NCBI RefSeq assembly: GCF_003721565.1
Contig: NZ_RJJE01000002.1
Coordinates: 514,499-578,498 of the forward strand
Direction of reading: 5' to 3'
Length of the DNA stretch: 64,000 nt
Source of the DNA: Rufibacter immobilis
Lineage (GTDB): Bacteria > Bacteroidota > Bacteroidia > Cytophagales > Hymenobacteraceae
Both the position numbers and the translations under genes were made by a program. The notes below the pieces were generated by a model. It saw only the letters and a list, made by a program, of their open reading frames with translations, was not told the origin of the DNA and searched no databases. Shown here one piece after another: positions 50,414 to 57,180 of the stretch; position 1 is the stretch's first letter, and each line of letters begins with the position of its first letter.

Positions 50414-51874
50414 TTAGCGCTTGCCGCGTTTGCTTTTGCTGGCCCCGCCAGACTTGGTTTTCTTCCAGCCGGCTTTCTTGGCATCTCTAACTTTAGCGCC
50501 CTTTCCAATATTTTCGCGCTTGGGGTGGGCCTTTTTCTCGTGGAACGCACCTTTGAACTCGGGGTTCTCGCGGCGTTTCTGGTTATCCAACTCCCGTGCT
50601 ATCTCCTGTTGCTCGTCAAAAGGCGTGTTATAGACCTGAACCTCCTCTGGCAACAGCTCCTGCGGAATCTGCATTTTGATGAGCTTCTCAATGCGGTGGA
50701 TGTGGTACAGCTCGGCCTCATTGGCGAAGGTGATGGCGGCACCTGTTTTCTCGGCCCGGCCGGTGCGGCCAATGCGGTGCACGTAATCTTCGTAGATGAT
50801 GGGTACGTCAAAGTTGATGACGTGGCTTACGTCTGTGATGTCAATGCCGCGGGCGGCCACGTCTGTAGCCACTAAATAGCGTACTTCGCCGTCTCTGAAC
50901 GCCTCTACCGCGTTAATGCGGGTGTTCTGGCCTTTGTTGCCGTGCACCACGCGTACGCCGCCCTCGCCTTTGCGGTCCAGGAAGGAGCTCACGTTGTCGG
51001 CGTTGGTTTTGCTGCGGGTAAAGATCATGACGCGGTTAAACGTCTCCTTGTCTTTGAAGAGGTACTCCAGCAGGGCAATCTTGGTCCGGAGGTTGGGTAC
51101 CTGGTACAGCACCTGGCTCACCGTCTCCACGGGCGTGGCCTGTGGGGTAACCTCCACCACCATAGGAAACTCCAGAAATTCCTCAGACAAGATGTGCACC
51201 CGTTCGTGCATGGTAGCCGAGAACAGGAGGTTCTGCCGCTTGCGCGGAATAATCTCCAGAATCTGGCGGATCTGGGGCATAAAGCCCATGTCCATCATCT
51301 TGTCGGCCTCGTCCAGCACTAGCGTCTTCAGCTCTTTCAGGATAACTTCGCCTTTGCGGTAAATGTCCATGAGGCGGCCGGGGGTGGCTACCAGAATGTC
51401 AATGCCAGCCTGAATACGCTCAATCTGCGATTTTGGGCCTACGCCGCCGTAGATGCCTACGGTGCGCAGATCAAGGTAAGCGCTGAACTTCTGGATGTTC
51501 TCCTCTATCTGCAACACCAGCTCGCGGGTGGGGGCCAGAATGAGCGCGCGCGGATGTTTGCCCTGCGCGTATTTCACCTTCATGAGCAGCGGCAGCACAT
51601 AGGCGGCGGTTTTGCCAGTGCCGGTCTGCGCGATGCCCATCACATCATGCCCCGCCAAGGCCAGCGGGATGGTCTGCTGCTGCACGGGCGTGGGTTTCTC
51701 GTAGCCCAGTTCAGAGATGGCGTTCAGGAGCTGTTTGTTCAGCTTGAAGTCCTCGAAGGTGAGCTGCGCATCAGTCTCTTCCTCGCTGTCCTCGGTGGCA
51801 GCGCCCTCCGTTGGGGCTGCGGGTATGGTTTCGTCCTGCTCCGGTGTCAGGTTTTCGTTCTCTTCTTCTATCAT
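50414..51874 (-). CDS. DEAD-box RNA helicase (RhlE-like)
   Basis: 486 residues. ATP-dependent RNA unwinding in ribosome assembly or mRNA decay. An acidic N-terminal tail (about 1-40) precedes the Q motif (KPTPVQQQTIP, 60-70). The core shows Walker A AQTGTGKT (82-89), PTRELVLQ, DEAD (188-191), SATMHE, and RGIDITDVSHVINFD with HRIGRTGR. A basic, Lys/Arg-rich tail ends KSGGASKSKRGKR and probably binds RNA. A TACCTTTG box lies 5 nt before the ATG, as in the ABC exporter gene. Confidence 0.94.
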   Translation of the reverse strand: MIEEENENLTPEQDETIPAAPTEGAATEDSEEETDAQLTFEDFKLNKQLLNAISELGYEKPTPVQQQTIPLALAGHDVMGIAQTGTGKTAAYVLPLLMKVKYAQGKHPRALILAPTRELVLQIEENIQKFSAYLDLRTVGIYGGVGPKSQIERIQAGIDILVATPGRLMDIYRKGEVILKELKTLVLDEADKMMDMGFMPQIRQILEIIPRKRQNLLFSATMHERVHILSEEFLEFPMVVEVTPQATPVETVSQVLYQVPNLRTKIALLEYLFKDKETFNRVMIFTRSKTNADNVSSFLDRKGEGGVRVVHGNKGQNTRINAVEAFRDGEVRYLVATDVAARGIDITDVSHVINFDVPIIYEDYVHRIGRTGRAEKTGAAITFANEAELYHIHRIEKLIKMQIPQELLPEEVQVYNTPFDEQQEIARELDNQKRRENPEFKGAFHEKKAHPKRENIGKGAKVRDAKKAGWKKTKSGGASKSKRGKR

Positions 51875-51879
51875 TGGTG

Positions 51880-51887
51880 CAAAGGTA
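51880..51887 (-). promoter_or_regulatory. -7 box 5 nt before the helicase start
   Basis: TACCTTTG, then cacca and ATG on the minus strand; a candidate leaderless transcript. Confidence 0.55.
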
Positions 51888-51906
51888 CGGGTTCTAAGTT
51901 AGAATA

Positions 51907-51944
51907 CGTTTAGGGGCTGGTTTTGGGAAAACAGGCTTAAAACG
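51907..51944. repeat. Intergenic palindrome, near-perfect copy
   Basis: Arms cgtttaggggctggtttt and aaaacaggcttaaaacg. Confidence 0.8.
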
Positions 51945-51956
51945 TAAACGGGGGAA

Positions 51957-51992
51957 AGACCCTCGTAGGAGCTGCGCACACTACGAGGTCTT
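51957..51992. repeat. 'acgctcgtagg' dispersed unit
   Basis: agaccctcgtaggagctgcg then cacactacgaggtctt, close to the unit at 16061-16095. Confidence 0.7.
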
Positions 51993-52065
51993 TGAAGCAA
52001 GCGTCTGCTGCGTGGTGTGTGGCTAACCTGTGAGGTTTTCAGAACCGAACAAGTTTGAAGCTGCC

Positions 52066-52197
52066 TGGCGCGAGACTGCAGTCTCGTGGCTTAGGATGAA
52101 GCGAGTCTCCAGACTCGCCGGGGACCACCAGCCGGAACACGGGAGTCTGGAGACTCCGTTCATCCATGGGCACGAGTCTGAAGACTCGCGCCAGCGT
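52066..52197. repeat. Cluster of 'gagtctnnagactc' hairpins
   Basis: At least four short palindromes: cgagactgcagtctcg, gcgagtctccagactcgc, ggagtctggagactcc and cgagtctgaagactcg. The outer ends ctggcgcgaga and tcgcgccag are themselves inverted, so the block can form one branched structure. Confidence 0.75.
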
Positions 52198-52199
52198 GG

Positions 52200-52235
52200 G
52201 TTTAAGGCCTCTTTTTCCAAACTAACCCCAAAACG
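52200..52235. repeat. Intergenic palindrome, degenerate copy
   Basis: Left arm gtttaaggcctcttttt, right arm aaactaaccccaaaacgc. Confidence 0.6.
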
Positions 52236-52245
52236 CGTTCCCGAC

Positions 52246-52280
52246 TCAGAACTCAAAACTCAAAACTCAGAACTGAGGAC
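52246..52280. repeat. 'cagaactca' tract
   Basis: ctcagaactcaaaactcaaa then actcagaactgagga; related tracts lie at 16431, 22149 (inverted) and 57122. Confidence 0.6.
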
Positions 52281-52288
52281 TATTTTTT

Positions 52289-52323
52289 GACCTCGTAGTG
52301 TCCGCAGGTCCTACGAGTGTCTC
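52289..52323. repeat. 'acgctcgtagg' unit, inverted
   Basis: gacctcgtagtgtccgcagg then tcctacgagtgtc; inverted relative to the unit at 51957. Confidence 0.65.
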
Positions 52324-52333
52324 TGTCGACATC

Positions 52334-52371
52334 TGTTTTGGGCCTGTTTTCAGAAAAACGGCCCCTAAACG
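52334..52371. repeat. Intergenic palindrome, mixed-arm copy
   Basis: Left arm tgttttgggcctgtttt, right arm aaaaacggcccctaaacg, 34 bp before the dihydroorotase ATG. Confidence 0.75.
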
Positions 52372-52405
52372 TATGTTTTCACGGGAGCCCGTTTATCTTA
52401 GCAGC

Positions 52406-53743
52406 ATGAACAGCATCCTCATCAAAAACGCCCAACTGGTAAACGAGGGCCAAATCCAGACGGCCGATGTACTGGTGAAAGACGGTTTTATCCACGCCAT
52501 AGGGCAGCACCTGAACGCCATAGCAGATACCACCATAGATGCCAAGGGCCAGTACCTGCTGCCCGGGGTCATTGACGACCAGGTGCATTTCCGGGACCCC
52601 GGCCTCACCCACAAAGCTGATTTATACTCTGAACCCCGGGCGGCGGTGGCCGGAGGCGTGACCACGTTCATGGAGATGCCCAACACGGTGCCCAACGCCA
52701 CTACGCAGGAGCTGCTGCAGGAGAAATATGACACGGCGGCGCAGAAGTCTTTGGCCAACTACTCGTTCTTCATGGGCGGCACCAATGACAACCTGGAGGA
52801 AATCCTGAAGACCGACCCACGTACCGTCTGCGGCATTAAGCTGTTCATGGGGTCCAGCACCGGCAACATGCTGGTAGACAACGTTCACACGCTGGAGGAA
52901 ATCTTCAAGCAGAGCCCCATGCTTATTGCCACGCACTGCGAGGACGAGGCCACCATCCGAGCCAACATGCAGCAGGCCACTGAGCAGTACGGCGATGCTA
53001 TTCCCATGGGCATGCACCCTGAGATCAGGAGCGTGGAGGCCTGCTATAAATCCAGCAGCATGGCGGTGGAACTGGCGCAAAAGCACAACACGCGCCTGCA
53101 TATCCTGCACATTTCCACCCTGGAGGAGTTGGCGCTGTTCAGAAATGACATTCCGCTGGAGCAGAAGCGCATCACCGCCGAGGTCTGCGTGCACCACCTC
53201 TGGTTTGACGCGGCGCAGTACGAAACCTTGGGCGCGCAGATCAAATGCAATCCTGCTATCAAAGAAGCCCGTCACAAGCAGGCGCTTTTCCAGGGTTTGC
53301 TGGACAACCGCCTGGACATCATCGCCACTGACCACGCGCCGCACACCTGGGAAGAAAAACAGTCTGACACCTACAAAGGCGCACCGTCTGGTTTACCGCT
53401 GGTGCAGCACTCCCTGCAGGTAATGCTGGCCTTCTATAAACAGGGCAAGATTTCTCTGGAGCGAGTGGTGGAGAAAATGTGCCACGCCCCCGCCATCTGT
53501 TTCCAGGTGGAGAAACGCGGCTTTATTAGGGAAGGCTACTGGGCCGATTTAGTATTGGTTGACCTGGAGCAGAATTTAACCGTCACCAAAGAGAACGTGC
53601 TGTACAAGTGCGGCTGGTCTCCGCTGGAAGGTGAAACCCTACCCGGAGTAGTAACGCACACCATTGTGTCTGGGCATCTGGCTTATCAGAACGGTGCTTT
53701 TGATGAGAGCAAGAAGGGGGAGCGGGTGTTGTTTAGCCGGTAA
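52406..53743 (+). CDS. pyrC: Dihydroorotase (class I-like) with altered first metal motif
   Basis: 445 residues from ATG 52406. It closes carbamoyl-aspartate to dihydroorotate in pyrimidine synthesis. The usual HxH metal motif near the N-terminus reads DQVHFRDPG (Gln59-Val-His61), so the first His is replaced by Gln. The other ligands are present: Lys145 (GIKLFMGSS), His177 (ATHCEDEA), His232/235 (LHILHIS) and Asp309-His310 (ATDHAPHT). I believe the same substitution occurs in other Bacteroidota enzymes. A TATCTTAG near-box ends 4 nt before ATG. The frame extends upstream to 52298 through a palindrome; this is not the start. Confidence 0.9.
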   Translation: MNSILIKNAQLVNEGQIQTADVLVKDGFIHAIGQHLNAIADTTIDAKGQYLLPGVIDDQVHFRDPGLTHKADLYSEPRAAVAGGVTTFMEMPNTVPNATTQELLQEKYDTAAQKSLANYSFFMGGTNDNLEEILKTDPRTVCGIKLFMGSSTGNMLVDNVHTLEEIFKQSPMLIATHCEDEATIRANMQQATEQYGDAIPMGMHPEIRSVEACYKSSSMAVELAQKHNTRLHILHISTLEELALFRNDIPLEQKRITAEVCVHHLWFDAAQYETLGAQIKCNPAIKEARHKQALFQGLLDNRLDIIATDHAPHTWEEKQSDTYKGAPSGLPLVQHSLQVMLAFYKQGKISLERVVEKMCHAPAICFQVEKRGFIREGYWADLVLVDLEQNLTVTKENVLYKCGWSPLEGETLPGVVTHTIVSGHLAYQNGAFDESKKGERVLFSR

Positions 53744-53788
53744 TTGGCAGTAAAAAGCTAAGGAAAGAATGCTTTAGTAGGGGAGTCC

Positions 53789-54403
53789 ATGAGAGTTTTG
53801 ATACTTGTCTTTTTGCTCATTAATACTGGCGCTGTTGCCCAATCAAAGCAAGACAGCCTACTTATTGTGGATGGATCAGCCATAATTCAAGAAATGAAGC
53901 TGATGTGGAATTATGATCAGGCGGTACGGGAGTATATCCACTATCAAACCTTTGACAAACATAAGACTGATAGCATAGAAGCGCTTCCTGCTCCTGTAAA
54001 AGAACGTATTCTGGATTCCTTGAAGTTGACGAAGAGTTATTCTAATAAGGTGTGGGATAACTATATTATACCTTTTGATCATTTGCATACTAAAAGAATG
54101 ATAGAAATCATCAAGAAGTATGGGTTCCCATCAAATAGTAGAATTGAAAAGCTGTTAAACTATAAGATGGAGTTCCATACCTACATGATTCTCCTACATT
54201 CACCTAAAGAATACGCGCAAGAATTGATTGCGCTGGTAACAACTGAACACAAGAATGGTAACTTTCCCAATAAATGTCTTTACGGACATTTGCTGTGGCA
54301 TTTGAACGGTAGGAGCAATATGAAATATTTCTTGGAGAATGGTTATGTGTTTGAAAAGCAGCCTGATGGTCAAACAACATTAGTTCCCAAGAACTGTGAA
54401 TAG
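53789..54403 (+). CDS. AT-rich secreted protein of unknown function (possibly DUF6624-like)
   Basis: 204 residues with a signal peptide (RVLILVFLLINTGAVAQ). The gene is clearly AT-richer than its neighbours. The central block RMIEIIKKYGFPSNSRIEKLL and the later MEFHTYMILLHSPKEYAQEL recall DUF6624-type proteins, with low certainty. No enzyme motif is seen. It lies between dihydroorotase and tRNA-His, which together with its composition hints at recent acquisition. Confidence 0.7.
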   Translation: MRVLILVFLLINTGAVAQSKQDSLLIVDGSAIIQEMKLMWNYDQAVREYIHYQTFDKHKTDSIEALPAPVKERILDSLKLTKSYSNKVWDNYIIPFDHLHTKRMIEIIKKYGFPSNSRIEKLLNYKMEFHTYMILLHSPKEYAQELIALVTTEHKNGNFPNKCLYGHLLWHLNGRSNMKYFLENGYVFEKQPDGQTTLVPKNCE

Positions 54404-54490
54404 CATAGCGTTAACTTCATGCTTTGTAATTAGCTAAGTCGTTCAGAGCGTCGTCACTTGAAAAAATTTAGAGAAATTAGCTTTTAAAAC

Positions 54491-54521
54491 TTGCGTTGAA
54501 TATCCAAAGCCGCTACTTTTG
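54491..54521 (+). promoter_or_regulatory. Promoter of tRNA-His
   Basis: -33 TTG (54491-54493), exactly 20 bp, -7 TACTTTTG (54514-54521); the tRNA 5' end is 15 bp further. Confidence 0.7.
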
Positions 54522-54535
54522 CTATCCAATTACAC

Positions 54536-54613
54536 GGTGGCCGTAGTTCAGCTGGTTAGAGCACCAGATTGTGATTCTGGAAGTCGTGGGTTCGAACCCC
54601 ATCGGCCACCCCA
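54536..54613 (+). tRNA. tRNA-His (anticodon GTG)
   Basis: Cloverleaf with acceptor arm gtggccg / cggccac, D-arm gttcagctggttagagc, anticodon arm ccagattgtgattctgg with GTG in the loop, T-arm gtgggttcgaaccccat. It has the extra G at -1 opposite C73 that marks tRNA-His, and the CCA end is encoded. It has its own promoter and terminator. Confidence 0.97.
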
Positions 54614-54644
54614 AAAAGCTCCTGATTCGTCAGGGGCTTTTTTC
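54613..54644 (+). terminator. Terminator of tRNA-His
   Basis: Stem aaaaagctcctga / tcaggggcttttt then ttcgtttt. Confidence 0.8.
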
Positions 54645-54724
54645 GTTTTGGGCGAAAATGTAGCAGGTCGCAAGTATCGCGGATCAAGATAAATTCCTGA
54701 GAAATGATACTTCTGCAGAATTGA

Positions 54725-54732
54725 TACATTTG
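54725..54732 (+). promoter_or_regulatory. -7 box of the PfkB kinase gene
   Basis: TACATTTG matches TAnnTTTG, 78 bp before the start. Confidence 0.45.
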
Positions 54733-54810
54733 CTTCTCAAGAGGTCACTAAAATTATCGTGCTACGCGATACGTGTTACTTGATACGTCTCGCGCATAAC
54801 TGTAAAACAC

Positions 54811-55734
54811 ATGAGTCTATTAGTAATCGGGTCAGTGGCGTTTGATGCGCTGGAAACTCCGTTCGGGAAACGGGACAAGATCATCGGCGGCGCCGGAACC
54901 TTCATCGCCTTGTCGGCGGCCAACTTTGTGCAGCCGGTGAACCTGGTGAGCGTGGTGGGCGGCGATTTCCTCAAATCAGACATTGAAATGATGCAGAGCA
55001 AAGGCATCAACGTAGATGGTCTGCAGATCAAGGAAAACGAGAAGTCGTTCTTCTGGTCGGGACGTTATTTCAATGACATGAACAGCCGCGAGACGCTGGT
55101 GACGGAGTTGAACGTGCTGGGCGATTTTGACCCGATCATTCCGGAGAGCTACCAAGACTGCCAGTACCTGATGCTGGGCAACCTGGCCCCGCAGGTGCAG
55201 CGGCAGGTGATAGAGCGCCTCACCAACCGCCCCAAACTGATTGTGATGGACACCATGAACTTCTGGATGGACATTGCCCTGGAGGAACTGGTGCAGACTA
55301 TTGGCATGGTAGACGTGCTCAGCATCAACGACGAGGAAGCCCGCCAACTGAGCGGCGAGTACTCTTTGGTGAAGGCGGCCAAGAAGATCATGGCCATGGG
55401 GCCTAAATACCTCATCATTAAGAAAGGGGAGCACGGCGCGCTGTTGTTCCACGGAGAACAGGTGTTCTTTGCCCCGGCCTTGCCGCTAGAGGAAGTGTTT
55501 GACCCAACCGGCGCCGGCGACACATTTGCCGGGGGCTTTATTGGGTACCTGGCCTCTACGGATGATATCAGTTTTGAAAACATGAAGCGGGCGGTGATCC
55601 ACGGCTCGGCCATGGCGTCTTTCTGCGTGGAGCAGTTTGGCACGGAGCGTTTGGTAGATCTGCAGCCAGACGAAGTGGTGAGCCGGGTGCTGGAGTTTGT
55701 GAAACTGGTAAATTTCCAGCCGCAGAACGCCTAA
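54811..55734 (+). CDS. PfkB-family sugar/nucleoside kinase
   Basis: 307 residues. A ribokinase-like fold that phosphorylates a sugar or nucleoside. N-terminal GSVAFDALETPFGKRDKIIG with the GG hinge GGAGTFIALSAANF (about 29-42), and the C-terminal PfkB signature DPTGAGDTFAGGFIGYLA with the catalytic Asp (about 233) and anion hole GAGD. The substrate is not clear: members at this length include ribokinase, fructokinase and adenosine kinase-like proteins. It stands alone. Confidence 0.87.
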   Translation: MSLLVIGSVAFDALETPFGKRDKIIGGAGTFIALSAANFVQPVNLVSVVGGDFLKSDIEMMQSKGINVDGLQIKENEKSFFWSGRYFNDMNSRETLVTELNVLGDFDPIIPESYQDCQYLMLGNLAPQVQRQVIERLTNRPKLIVMDTMNFWMDIALEELVQTIGMVDVLSINDEEARQLSGEYSLVKAAKKIMAMGPKYLIIKKGEHGALLFHGEQVFFAPALPLEEVFDPTGAGDTFAGGFIGYLASTDDISFENMKRAVIHGSAMASFCVEQFGTERLVDLQPDEVVSRVLEFVKLVNFQPQNA

Positions 55735-55737
55735 GCT

Positions 55738-55775
55738 GGTTTTGGGCAGTTTTGAGAAAAACGGCCGCTAAACGC
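55738..55775. repeat. Intergenic palindrome, mixed-arm copy
   Basis: Left arm ggttttgggcagtttt, right arm aaaaacggccgctaaacgcc. Confidence 0.7.
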
Positions 55776-55777
55776 CA

Positions 55778-55824
55778 TAAAAAAGCGGGGGCTCTTGATT
55801 GTTCAAGAGCCCCCGCTTTTTTGT
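55778..55824. terminator. Bidirectional terminator
   Basis: Perfect stem aaaaaagcgggggctcttga / tcaagagcccccgctttttt between converging genes. Confidence 0.88.
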
Positions 55825-55825
55825 T

Positions 55826-56203
55826 TTATGAGACGGACTGCAGCCAGTTCCTGGCCTCTTCCAGACTACCGAAATACTGGATCTCAATTTGCCCGCTTTG
55901 CCTGATCTGCTTGTTAGTGGCTTCTACGCTCATCTTCCCGAAGATGTCTTCAGGAATGAGGAAAGCCATGTGCCGCACGCCCGTATCAAGCGCCTTCGGG
56001 AACCACTCGCCATCAATCCACTTCTGGCTTTGCTGCTGAATCACTCTGGTTTGGCTGGTATCTACCAGAATTTTGGTAAAACCAGACTGCTGAGCCAAAG
56101 ACAGGCTCTCCAGAGCAATTGCCTTAAACTCCTTGTGCTTTAAAAAACCGCTGAAGGTGGTTAAGACTGCTTGTAAGGAGGTATCTAGTTGGTTTGCAAT
56201 CAT
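55826..56203 (-). CDS. Hypothetical cytoplasmic protein, STAS/SEC14-like shape
   Basis: 125 residues, no signal. The order KAIALESLSLAQQSGFTKILVDTSQTRV, a helix, VRHMAFLIPEDIFGKMSVE, then IEIQYFGSLEEARNWLQSV fits the small alpha/beta STAS/SEC14-like proteins of Bacteroidota. The protein at 14060 is similar in layout. No function can be given. Confidence 0.6.
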   Translation of the reverse strand: MIANQLDTSLQAVLTTFSGFLKHKEFKAIALESLSLAQQSGFTKILVDTSQTRVIQQQSQKWIDGEWFPKALDTGVRHMAFLIPEDIFGKMSVEATNKQIRQSGQIEIQYFGSLEEARNWLQSVS

Positions 56204-56358
56204 ATAAAAACAGAAGAGACAAAGATACGGCCAAAATTAATCAGCAATTCTACTTTATTTCTTTACCTTAGGTTAGGCGAAGTTAAGCCATACCCATCAG
56301 ACACGCCTCTATTCTTCCCGGCTTTTGCCTAGCTTGGCTATTGAGAGTAATAACGTAT

Positions 56359-56673
56359 ATGCAGAAAAAAGAGGAAACCGCTTTGGCTATTTTTGTAGGG
56401 GCCTTGGTGTTCTTAGCGTTGGAGGTAGCGGTCTATTACGGGTTAGCCACTTGGCTGGTGCCCACAGACCCTGAGGTGGAGGAGCAAGGTGGTTCCATTG
56501 TGCGCAACTGGAACAAGGTCATGTACTTCATCTTAATTTACATGGGCGTGTTGGTGGGGGCGCTGCTGTTTGCCAGTTCCCAGGTGCCTAAAACCTACCG
56601 CAGGCATGTGCTTTTCTGGTTCTACCTGTCTTTGCCCACCCTGCTGGTGCTCCTGGTGCTCGCTTTTAGCTGA
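56359..56673 (+). CDS. Small two- or three-helix membrane protein
   Basis: 104 residues from ATG 56359 (a TTG six codons upstream is in frame). Hydrophobic segments are ALAIFVGALVFLALEVAVYY, VMYFILIYMGVLVGALLF and FYLSLPTLLVLLVLAF. No recognised domain. It lies upstream of a small hydrophilic protein gene with its own -7 box. Confidence 0.6.
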   Translation: MQKKEETALAIFVGALVFLALEVAVYYGLATWLVPTDPEVEEQGGSIVRNWNKVMYFILIYMGVLVGALLFASSQVPKTYRRHVLFWFYLSLPTLLVLLVLAFS

Positions 56674-56683
56674 CCAGACCGTA

Positions 56684-56691
56684 TACTTTTG
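56684..56691 (+). promoter_or_regulatory. -7 box of the 56740 gene
   Basis: TACTTTTG, matching TAnnTTTG, 48 bp before the start. A purine-rich aaaaggagg lies 9 bp before the ATG, one of the few Shine-Dalgarno-like sites in the window. Confidence 0.55.
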
Positions 56692-56739
56692 CCCAAGCTG
56701 CTCGTATAGAAGGTATGATTTAACCAAAAGGAGGATATT

Positions 56740-57018
56740 ATGAGCAGCAATAAGAAAAATCACAGCGGAGAAAAGGACAATACGAAGGGCGGTTTTATTG
56801 ATAATACGGACCAAAACCACCTCACCCAGAACGACCCGCCCCAAACCCCGGAAAGTAGCTACATGAGCTCCAAGAGCGGTGGCACCACCATCCAGGATGA
56901 GCGCAGCGTGTCCAGAACCGGTAATAACAACCGCGAAGGCGTGAACCGTGCCTACGGAGATGGCGGTGACCGTCCTCGTAGTAACCCAAGCGACAACCAA
57001 GTGGATAGAGGTAAATAA
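56740..57018 (+). CDS. Small hydrophilic, probably disordered protein
   Basis: 92 residues, very rich in Asn, Ser, Gly, Asp, Arg and Lys, with no hydrophobic core (SSNKKNHSGEKDNTKGGFID, SVSRTGNNNREGVN, GDRPRSNPSDNQVDRGK). Such proteins in Cytophagales are often stress-linked, but no function is shown here. The purine-rich aaaaggagg upstream resembles a ribosome-binding site, unusual for Bacteroidota, and suggests high expression. Confidence 0.65.
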   Translation: MSSNKKNHSGEKDNTKGGFIDNTDQNHLTQNDPPQTPESSYMSSKSGGTTIQDERSVSRTGNNNREGVNRAYGDGGDRPRSNPSDNQVDRGK

Positions 57019-57033
57019 GAATTACCGCAGATA

Positions 57034-57079
57034 TAAAAAAGGGAGGCCGTTCTTTAAAAGAGCAGCCTCCCTTTTTTAT
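57034..57079. terminator. Bidirectional terminator
   Basis: Stem aaaaaagggaggccg / agcctccctttttt with mismatched inner part; T-runs both sides. Confidence 0.75.
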
Positions 57080-57121
57080 GTCTGCCTCTCAAGTAAGGCA
57101 TGGTAGAGTTAAATTTCCCGC

Positions 57122-57180
57122 GCTCAGAACTCAGGACACAGAACTCAGGACACAGAACTCAGAACACAGAACTCAGAACT
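57122..57180. repeat. 'cacagaactcagga' tandem tract
   Basis: Four to five units of 13-14 bp (cacagaactcagga with variants), directly abutting the stop codon of the beta-lactamase-like gene. Confidence 0.75.

Larger units (their letters stand above)
51875..52405. other. Repeat island between the helicase and dihydroorotase genes
   Basis: 531 bp between divergent genes. In order: helicase -7 box, palindrome (51907-51944), 'acgctcgtagg' unit (51957-51992), hairpin cluster (52066-52197), palindrome (52200-52235), 'cagaactca' tract (52246-52280), inverted 'acgctcgtagg' unit (52289-52323), palindrome (52334-52371). No gene was seen. Confidence 0.8.
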
